The translations under genes and the position numbers were made by a program. DNA of 20,000 nucleotides from Symbiodinium natans (lineage: Eukaryota > Sar > Dinophyceae > Suessiales > Symbiodiniaceae). The notes beneath the pieces were generated by a model that was given only the letters and a program-made list of their open reading frames with translations, was not told the origin of the DNA and did no database searches. The stretch spans positions 657,501 through 677,500 of the forward strand of contig CAJNDS010001557.1 of the NCBI GenBank assembly GCA_905221605.1, read 5' to 3'. Shown in pieces: positions 15,205-20,000 of the stretch. Each line of letters begins with the position of its first letter. Positions within the stretch are counted from its first letter, which is position 1.

Positions 15205-15325
15205 GAGGGGTTTAGGGTTTAGGGCTAGGGGTTTAGGGTTTAGGGTTTAGGGTTTAGGGTTTAGGGTTTAGGGTTTAGGGTTTAGGGTTTAGGGTTTAGG
15301 GTTTAGGGTTTAGGGGGTTTAAGGA
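15205..15325 (+). repeat. TTTAGGG array, about 16 units
   Basis: Perfect heptamers with one GGGCTAGGGG joint at the left. Confidence 0.95.
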
Positions 15326-15348
15326 AAAGGGGAAAGGGTTAGGGGCCA

Positions 15349-15517
15349 TCCCCCCCCCGTCCCCCCCCCCCTCCCCACCCCCCCCCCCCCGCCCCCCTCC
15401 CCCCCCCCCCCCCTCCCCCCCCCCCCCCCCCCATCCCCCCCCCCCCACCCCCCCCCCACCCACATCCCCATTTGTGGTCCCCCCCCCCCCCCACCCCCCC
15501 CCCCCCCCCCCCCCCCC
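15349..15517 (+). repeat. interrupted poly-C tract, about 170 bp
   Basis: C runs broken by single G, T or A, and by one 20-base non-C insert near 15462-15480. It ends in CAG at 15517-15519 before an exon-like reading. It is complementary in character to the poly-G tract at 14059-14480. Confidence 0.85.
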
Positions 15518-15519
15518 AG

Positions 15520-15594
15520 CAAAAAAAAGAGACTTATTCTGATCATTCAGACTCGTGCGCATGTGGAGACCCACGCAGGCCACCGAAGCTTAAG
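15520..15594 (+). CDS. candidate exon directly after poly-C
   Basis: The poly-C tract plus CAG gives an extreme pyrimidine-tract acceptor. The 25 codons read QKKETYSDHSDSCACGDPRR and PPKLK, phase 0 at both ends, closed by AAG|GTGTAGGG. The CACG part with flanking Asp/His resembles a metal-binding turn, but this is too short to name. The minus strand is also open here but leads into poly-Gly. Confidence 0.45.
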
Positions 15595-15682
15595 GTGTAG
15601 GGTTTAGGGTTTTGGGGTTTAGGGTTTAGGGTTTAGGGTTTAGGGTTCAGGGGGGCCACGTCACAGATGGGCAGATGGAGAG

Positions 15683-15997
15683 ATGCAGGGGCTTCCCCAG
15701 GGCTTCGCCCTGAGCCAACCCTCAGCCCTAAACCCTCGGCCCCCTCAGCCTTACCTTAAGAACCCAAAGCCTACTTTTTTGCCGGTTGCCCAAGAATCCG
15801 AAAAGCGACGGTGTAGTAAGAAGCCTGCAAAAAGTAGGTCTTGGGTTCTGAAGGTGAACCCTCAGGCCTCCCAAAATGCCACGGGCCAACAGACCAGAAA
15901 GCCACAGAGAAGGCGAACCTCCCAACCTCCCAGGACCAGGTGCTGGAGCCTTCTCCGACCCTCTTTGGGACCTTTGGGGCTCCTTCCTACGCTCTGA
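15683..15997 (+). CDS. longest non-homopolymer + open frame besides 3617, basic Pro-rich protein
   Basis: An ATG at 15683 opens 104 codons. Visible parts are MQGLPQGFALSQPS, ESEKRRCSKKPAKSRSW and RKPQRRRTSQPPRTR: basic, Pro/Ser/Gln-rich, probably disordered. A second + frame (TSQDQVLEPSPTLFGTFGAP, from about 15841) is open over the last 180 bases, so a frame change or splice within is possible. A strong inverted repeat lies inside (15753-15855). Confidence 0.4.
   Translation: MQGLPQGFALSQPSALNPRPPQPYLKNPKPTFLPVAQESEKRRCSKKPAKSRSWVLKVNPQASQNATGQQTRKPQRRRTSQPPRTRCWSLLRPSLGPLGLLPTL
15753..15855. repeat. 29-bp inverted repeat (hairpin) with 44-base loop
   Basis: 15753-15782 (ACCTTAAGAACCCAA then AGCCTACTTTTTTGC) is nearly complementary to 15827-15855. 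The arms differ at three positions and one extra T. It sits inside an open frame and is not telomeric. Confidence 0.85.
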
Positions 15998-16022
15998 ACT
16001 CCGAAGCCCGAAGCTCTTCCAG

Positions 16023-16277
16023 CCCTAAACCCTAAACCCTAAACCCTAAACCCTAAACCCTAAACCCTAAACCCTAAACCCTAAACCCTAAACCCTAAAC
16101 CCTAAACCCTAAACCCTAAACCCTAAACCCTAAACCCTAAACCCTAAACCTAAACCCTAAACCCTAAACCCTAAACCCTAAACCCTAAACCCTAAACCCT
16201 AAACCCTAAACCCTAAACCCTAAACCCTAAACCCTAAACCCTACACCCTAAACCCTAAACCCTAAACCCTAAACCCT
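16023..16277 (-). repeat. long CCCTAAA array, about 36 units
   Basis: One unit lacks a C near 16148 and one reads CCCTACA near 16242; otherwise perfect. Confidence 0.98.
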
Positions 16278-16304
16278 GACATCTCCAAACCGTGTGGTGG
16301 AAGA

Positions 16305-16419
16305 GGGGGGAACCTTGATGTGCACGACGTGACTCGGCACTTGAGCCGCGTCTGCTGAGTTGCTGAACAAGATGACGAAGGGTCAGATTCTTGACACGTT
16401 GCGCAACATCGGAAATAGA
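16305..16419 (+). pseudogene. open frame with an apparent +1 shift, SAP-like helix motif
   Basis: Frame 1 (16308-16352) reads GNLDVHDVTRHLSRV, then TGC TGA. Frame 2, one base on, continues from 16354: AELLNKMTKGQILDTLRN and IGNR, up to CCCTAA. Together they look like one protein segment broken near 16350. The TKGQILDTLRNIG part resembles the helix-extended-helix of SAP-type DNA-binding motifs, but the match is short and from memory of the pattern. Alternatives: a spliced exon after TTGAG, an assembly error, or a decayed gene. Confidence 0.35.
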
Positions 16420-16435
16420 CCCTAAACATCCCTTA

Positions 16436-16512
16436 GCCCTGAACCCTGAGCCCTGAACCCTAAACCCTAAACCCTAAACCCTGAACCCTACACCCCTAAA
16501 CCCTAAACCCTA
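16436..16512 (-). repeat. CCCTAAA/CCCTGAA block
   Basis: About ten units with CCCTGAA and CCCTGAG variants. Confidence 0.9.
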
Positions 16513-16562
16513 GCTCTAATTCCTGAATCCCTCAACTGTCTGAATCCCTGCATCCTGAAGTC

Positions 16563-16730
16563 CAAAGAGCTCTGAGGTCCTAAACCCTAAACCCTAAACC
16601 CTAAACCCTAAACCCTAAACCCTAAACCCTAAACCCTAAACCCTAAACCCTAAACCCTAAACCCTAAACCCTAAACCCTAAACCCTAAACCCTAAACCCT
16701 AAACCCTCAAAGAGCCGTGAGGTCCCAAAC
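16563..16730 (-). repeat. CCCTAAA array flanked by imperfect 23-bp direct repeats
   Basis: 16563-16585 (CAAAGAGCTCTGAGGTCC then TAAACC) and 16708-16730 (CAAAGAGCCGTGAGGTCC then CAAACC) flank about 18 perfect CCCTAAA units. The arrangement parallels 12649-12790. Confidence 0.88.
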
Positions 16731-16750
16731 CTGACATGCGCTTGTCGCAG

Positions 16751-16908
16751 GCACCTCCTGAAGCGACGGCAGGACTTCGGCGGGCCAAGGGGTTTAGGGT
16801 TTAGGGTTTAGGGTTTAGGGTTTACTAAACAGCCAAAAACCCCAGCCCCCAATCTGCGCGCAGGAGAAGCGCAGCCAGCGGATTGCGGCTGCCGCGGAGA
16901 CGCTGGAG
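16751..16908 (+). CDS. two short candidate exons
   Basis: 16751-16791 follows ATGCGCTTGTCGCAG and ends at GTTTAGGG; HLLKRRQDFGGPRG and APPEATAGLRRAKG are both possible readings. 16864-16908 follows CCAATCTGCGCGCAG and reads EKRSQRIAAAAETLE to GAG|GTGCC, a good donor; without splicing the frame stops at TAG 16940-16942. TTTAGGG units lie between them. Charged helices. Confidence 0.38.
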
Positions 16909-16942
16909 GTGCCAACGAAAACTTGTCCGGAAGGGGCTTCGT

Positions 16943-17270
16943 AGGGTTTAGGGTTTAGGGTTTAGGGTTTAGGGCTTAGGGTTCCGAGTTTCGGGTTTGG
17001 CTGCGCTTCCGCTCGGGGGCTTAAGGCGTTAGGGCGTTCAAGGGTTTTTAGGGCTCCAAGGGTCTGAGGATCTTAGGGCATGAAGGGGTGGCTGGGGGTC
17101 CTCAGGCTTGAAGGGTTTAGAGTTGGGGGCTTGGGGCTTTAAGCTGTTTTCGGTCCAGGCCCTTCGCGCAAGCTTAGAGCGTTAATTTTAGTCCCTTGTT
17201 TTGGGTTCTAGGGTGTTTGGGTTTAGGGAAAGGGTTCAGAGGGGTGAGCTCTAGTATCGTGTCTCTACAG
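16943..17270 (+). repeat. TTTAGGG block grading into decayed G-rich sequence
   Basis: Perfect units to about 16985, then decayed GGGTTT-rich sequence to about 17135, and unique T-rich sequence ending in AGTATCGTGTCTCTACAG, a good acceptor at 17269-17270. Confidence 0.7.
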
Positions 17271-17458
17271 ATTCGGGTACCAAGAACAGCCCAACCTCCA
17301 GCCCTAAACCCATGGCTCAGCAAAACCAACTCACCCCCAGCATCCAGAAACCCCTTCTCCCAAGCCAACGATGCCTTAATCCATGCGATACGCCCGAGAA
17401 AGCCCAAAGGCTCACAACCTATCCCCCCAAGCCCCAAACCCCACGCCCCAAGCCCTAA
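17271..17458 (+). CDS. candidate exon, Pro/Ser/Thr-rich, two frames open
   Basis: After GTGTCTCTACAG two + frames stay open to the next repeat. One reads IRVPRTAQPPALNPWLSKTN; the other SGTKNSPTSSPKPMAQQNQL and PSIQKPLLPSQRC. Both look like disordered protein; the second has the more even composition. The minus strand is open as well. Confidence 0.37.
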
Positions 17459-17537
17459 ACCCTAAACCCTAAACCCTGAAGCCTGAACACCCTGAACCCA
17501 GAAGCCGATTTGTTGGATTCCCCTGACCCCTTTGTAG

Positions 17538-17664
17538 ACCACCCCCCCCCAAACTCCCACGCACCAAGCCCTGAGCCCTTCAGAAGCCGTCCTACACCCA
17601 AAGGCCTCTATAAGCCCTTGCACAATCCCAAAGACCTGAAAAATGCCAGACTCCTAAAACCCTG
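17538..17664 (+). CDS. candidate exon, two frames open
   Basis: CCTGACCCCTTTGTAG (AG at 17536-17537) precedes two open + frames: HPPPNSHAPSPEPFRSRPTP with KGLYKPLHNPKDLKNARLL, and THQALSPSEAVLHPKASISP. The nine-C run near the start makes the frame sensitive to slippage. Confidence 0.35.
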
Positions 17665-17815
17665 AAGACCGCGAACCCTGAACCCTAAACCCTGAACCCT
17701 AACCCCTAAACCCTAAACCCTAGAACCTGAACCCTAAACCCTAAACCCTATACCCTAAACCCTGAACCTAAACCCGATACCCTAAATCCCATACCCCAAG
17801 CCTTCCAATCCCTGA
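17665..17815 (-). repeat. decayed CCCTAAA/CCCTGAA block
   Basis: About 18 units, mixed CCCTAAA, CCCTGAA and ATACCC variants. Confidence 0.85.
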
Positions 17816-17829
17816 ACCGAAGCACTCAG

Positions 17830-17898
17830 GCGCTGAACCCCGACGTCCGTGCCATGCTGCAGGAGATCTTTGCGCGCAACGCGCTGAGCAAGGAGTGC
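17830..17898 (+). CDS. candidate helical exon
   Basis: After ACCGAAGCACTCAG the frame reads ALNPDVRAMLQEIFARNALS and KEC (23 codons, phase 0 at both ends), closed by TGC|GTGGGACC. It is a clear amphipathic helix. GC-rich like 10908-10991 and 16864-16908. Confidence 0.47.
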
Positions 17899-18007
17899 GT
17901 GGGACCAGAAGCCCGAAATCCTTGATCCGAAGCCCGAAACCCGAAACCTTGGTTTAGGGATTAGGGTTTAGGGTTAGGGTTTAGGGACTTAAACCCTCGA
18001 CCCGAAA

Positions 18008-18162
18008 ATGAGGTTGTGTGGGAAACCATGCGCCCCTAGAGCCTTGGATTCTCAAGAGCCTGCAAGGACGTACAAAAATGGCCCAAGCAGCCCAGTCTCG
18101 CCAGGAGGATGTGCTTATGGGCCTGGAGGTGCATCGGGCAGTGCTGGAGGCCCAACCGGGGG
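18008..18162 (+). CDS. candidate first exon, two possible starts
   Basis: ATG at 18008 gives MRLCGKPCAPRALDSQEPAR and onward, Gly-rich later. ATG at 18078 in another frame (ACAAAAATGGCC context) gives MAQAAQSRQEDVLMGLEVHR and AVLEAQPG, an amphipathic helix that I prefer. Both run to GG|GTTTAGGG at 18163. Confidence 0.4.
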
Positions 18163-18163
18163 G

Positions 18164-18345
18164 TTTAGGGTTTAGGGGTTGGGGTGTTTAGGGTTTGGGG
18201 GTGTTTGGGGTTTGGGGTTAGGTTTGCAGGTTTTTTGGGGCTTGGGGTTAGCGTTTAGCGTTCAGGGGGTGAGGTTTAGGGTTTAGGTTTTGCAGCTTGG
18301 GGATTAGGGCGTTGTGGCTTGCGGGTTGAGGTTTTGGGGTTTGAG
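18164..18345 (+). repeat. decayed TTTAGGG/TTTGGGG block
   Basis: G-rich derivative units, with few perfect heptamers. Confidence 0.8.
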
Positions 18346-18352
18346 TAAGGCA

Positions 18353-18436
18353 CCCTCCCCCCGAATATTTAAGTACTCCCATGACCGTTATGTCACAGCA
18401 TATGGGGCGGGGCATTTACTTTCAGGGGGTAGGGGG
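18353..18436. mobile_element. about 84-bp foldback element (MITE-like), copy 2
   Basis: The left end (CCCTCCCCCCGAATATTTAA) and right end (GGGGCATTTACTTTCAGGGG) are imperfect inverted repeats. The order of blocks matches 6844-6924. Confidence 0.5.
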
Positions 18437-18444
18437 GGGGGGTG

Positions 18445-18476
18445 TTCGAAGCCAATCTTGTTTGCTTAGCTTCGAA
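18445..18476. repeat. small perfect hairpin
   Basis: TTCGAAGC (18445-18452) and GCTTCGAA (18469-18476) form an 8-bp stem with a 16-base loop, just right of the foldback element. No T-run follows, so it is not a bacterial-type terminator. Confidence 0.7.
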
Positions 18477-18567
18477 GTCCCTGGGCCCTAAGGCTTTGGG
18501 GGGTGTTTTTGGGGGGAAATGAGGGCCTCGGGGGCTTGGGGTCCAGCGGTTCAGGATGCAAAGAGTG

Positions 18568-18755
18568 TTAAACCCGAAACCCGAAACCCGAAACCCGAAA
18601 CCCTAAACCCTAAACCCTAAACCCTAAACCCTAAACCCTAAACCCTAAACCCTAAACAACCCTAAACAACCCTAAACCCTAAACCCTAAACCCTAAACCC
18701 GAAACCCTAAACCCCAAACCCTAAACCCTAAACCCTAAACCCACCCTAAACCCCA
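18568..18755 (-). repeat. C-strand array with CCCGAAA block
   Basis: Four CCCGAAA units, then CCCTAAA, then two CCCTAAACAA units, then perfect heptamers. Upstream, 18480-18567 has an ATG-led frame (MRASGAWGPAVQDAKSV) of low confidence. Confidence 0.93.
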
Positions 18756-18776
18756 GCAACAACAGCTCCACAACAG

Positions 18777-19033
18777 GCGGGGCTCGTGGGCCACGACGCG
18801 ACGGAGCGCCGGACCTTAGCCGCCACGTGCCGGCCCCCTGGGCGGCAGTGGGAGGACCGGGTGCCCAAGGGAGGGTTTAGGGTTTCGGGTTTAGGGTTCA
18901 GGGTTTAGGGTTCAGGGTCTAGGGTTTGGGGTTTAAGACCCTTTGCCCTTTGAAAGGGGCCCCTCTGAAGCCTTCAAAGGCCCACGACCGAGCTCCCGAG
19001 CCACCTGAGCACCCCTCAGTCCTACACCCCTAA
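18777..19033 (+). CDS. two-exon candidate, 3' end of a gene
   Basis: Exon 18777-18860 (after CTCCACAACAG) reads AGLVGHDATERRTLAATCRP, then PGRQWEDR, closed by CGG|GTGCCC. Exon 18938-19033 (after TTTAAG) reads TLCPLKGAPLKPSKAHDRAP, then EPPEHPSVLHP and TAA at 19031-19033. Both are phase 0. The intron holds TTTAGGG units. The stop lies two bases before the 127-bp duplication. Confidence 0.42.
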
Positions 19034-19279
19034 ACTGCCCTAAGCCCTGATGGTTTAGGGTGCAGGGTTTGGGGTTTCGGGTTTAGGGTTTCGGGTTTAG
19101 GGTTTATGGTTTAGGGTTTAGGGTTTAGGGCATGCCAGAATCCCTCCTGCCCACAACTCAACTGCCCTAAGCCCTGATGGTTTAGGGTGCAGGGTTTGGG
19201 GTTTCGGGTTTAGGGTTTCGGGTTTAGGGTTTAAGGTTTAGGGTTTAGGGCATGCCAGAATCCCTCCCGCCCACAACTA
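19034..19279. repeat. 127-bp tandem duplication
   Basis: 19034-19160 is repeated at 19161-19279. The copies differ by one TTTAGGG unit and very few substitutions (TTTATGG/TTTAAGG; CTCCTGCCC/CTCCCGCCC). Each contains GGTTTAGGGTGCAGGG and GGGCATGCCAGAATCCCTCC. It is recent, and includes telomeric and non-telomeric sequence. Confidence 0.95.
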
Positions 19280-19292
19280 ACCCACAATGCAG

Positions 19293-19675
19293 GAAGACGG
19301 CCTCACCTTTGCTGAGTTTGCCGGGAAGCCGCTCGTTTTTTTGCTCTCCCCAGACCCGAAGCCGCCATCCCCAAGATGCCCCCAACTGTTTAGGGTTTAG
19401 GGTTTGGGGTTCGGGGCTTAGGGTTTGAGGTTCGAGGTTTAGGGTTTAGGGTTTAGGGTTTAGGGTTTAGGGTTTAGGGTTTAGGGTTTGAGGTTTAGGA
19501 TTTCGGATTTAAGGTTTAGGGTTTTGGGTTAGAGGGGCTTAGCGTCAAGGAGCTTTGAAGGCTTCGTAAAGCTTGTGGATTCGGGGTTTTTCTCCTCAAA
19601 GCTGGCCACCCCAGCTTTCAGCCCATGGGGGTTGTCTACACCGGGGCGGAGCCACGCGTACAGGCCCTAAAGTAG
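19293..19675 (+). CDS. two-exon candidate ending in a stop
   Basis: Exon 19293-19394 (after CCCACAATGCAG) reads EDGLTFAEFAGKPLVFLLSP, then DPKPPSPRCPQLFR, and ends at GTTTAGGG. Exon 19622-19675 (after CACCCCAGCTTTCAG) reads PMGVVYTGAEPRVQALK, then TAG. Both are phase 0. EDGLTFAEF is reminiscent of the end of an EF-hand loop, but the calcium-binding half is not visible. The intron carries a TTTAGGG array. Confidence 0.43.
19395..19527 (+). repeat. TTTAGGG array
   Basis: Mixed TTTGGGG, TTTGAGG and perfect units; perfect in the middle (about 19438-19488). Confidence 0.93.
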
Positions 19676-19787
19676 ACCCGCCTCGGCCCTATGAGTCCTA
19701 GAGCCTAAACCCTCAACCCTCATTGTGAGCCACAAAGCTGATATTCACACACTTTGTCTCTTACCAAGCCCAGAAGCTCTTCTTCAA

Positions 19788-19988
19788 ATGATAGGCGCGC
19801 ACACGAGCGTGGGCGAAGATGTGGGGGTTGTGGGTGTTATGGCGTGGAAGGAAATGATTCTGAAGCGTTGGGTGTGCTATCCGGAGCAGGAGTATAGCTC
19901 TCTTCGCAAAGAAGCTGTGTATCAGCCCACCACTGGTGCGATGACCGACAAGGATTGTTGGGGAACCACCCTCTTAGTAGGGACTTAG
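19788..19988 (+). CDS. 66-codon open frame at the window edge, unknown protein
   Basis: ATG at 19788 to TAG at 19986-19988. Visible parts are MIGAHTSVGEDVGVVGVMAW, KRWVCYPEQEYSSLRKEAVY and QPTTGAMTDKDCWGTTLL. The frame also continues upstream of the ATG, and TTTGTCTCTTACCAAGCCCAG (ending at 19773) may be an acceptor, so this could be an internal or last exon. Only this frame is open throughout. No telomeric repeat lies within it. Confidence 0.48.
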   Translation: MIGAHTSVGEDVGVVGVMAWKEMILKRWVCYPEQEYSSLRKEAVYQPTTGAMTDKDCWGTTLLVGT

Positions 19989-20000
19989 GCCTCGAGGCTT

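Noticed and set aside
15296-15583. Minus-strand open frames of 75-95 codons over the poly-C tract
   Set aside because: Mostly poly-Gly from the C run. The + strand reading after the tract has a better acceptor and composition.
17174-17437. Minus-strand frame of 87 codons
   Set aside because: Opposite strand of a + pocket with a good acceptor; its end consists of repeat-encoded residues.
18445-18476. Hairpin as a transcription terminator
   Set aside because: No T-run follows and the genome is eukaryotic; more likely part of, or next to, the foldback element.
1-20000. CRISPR array reading of the repeats
   Set aside because: Units are 7-8 bp in direct tandem with no regular spacers, and the DNA is eukaryotic in character.

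Overview
The window is eukaryotic nuclear DNA dominated by interspersed telomere-type heptamers, TTTAGGG on one strand and CCCTAAA on the other. About fifty blocks, perfect or decayed, occur from the first base to near the last. The TTTAGGG motif argues against animals and most fungi (TTAGGG). It fits alveolate protists (dinoflagellates, coccidians), plants and many green algae. Dense internal AAACCCT-type repeats are known from coccidian Eimeria genomes, but the long CAG arrays typical of Eimeria are absent. Short exon-like islands, one apparent coding strand and possible GA-AG splice sites would fit a dinoflagellate. I favour an alveolate and cannot name a genus. There are no bacterial operons, tRNA or rRNA genes or CRISPR arrays that I can see.

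Between the repeat blocks lie 40-300 bp pockets of ordinary, mostly GC-rich sequence. Most contain an open frame on the + strand bounded by a plausible AG acceptor and often a GT donor. In many the donor is the GTTTAGGG at the start of the next repeat array. Chaining pockets by reading-frame phase gives several small + strand models: 4511-4769, 5287-6778, 7245-8827, 9041-9994, 10197-10590, 10908-11266, 11945-12809, 13067-13690, 18777-19033 and 19293-19675. Many other pockets could only be called as single candidate exons. No product could be assigned to any of them. All were called by eye; several pockets are open in more than one frame, so RNA evidence would outrank these calls.

Layout. 1-4770: short telomeric blocks with many candidate exons, ending in a stop at 4767-4769. 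4770-5280: AT-richer spacer. 5287-6778: the best four-exon model. 6844-7193: AT-rich spacer with a small foldback element and a dispersed repeat. 7245-9994: two models, the first ending in an exon made of 15-residue repeats. 10197-11266: two compact models. 11349-13690: more candidate exons, including an open frame split by a telomeric block between 22-bp direct repeats. 13996-15594: long poly-G and poly-C tracts. 15683-18340: long perfect CCCTAAA arrays and mixed pockets. 18353-19988: a second foldback element, a 127-bp tandem duplication and three terminal coding candidates.

The unifying idea, an inference, is that telomeric repeats are the main intron and spacer material here. Introns tend to open with TTTAGGG and close with CCCTAAA, so their ends could pair and may supply splice signals.
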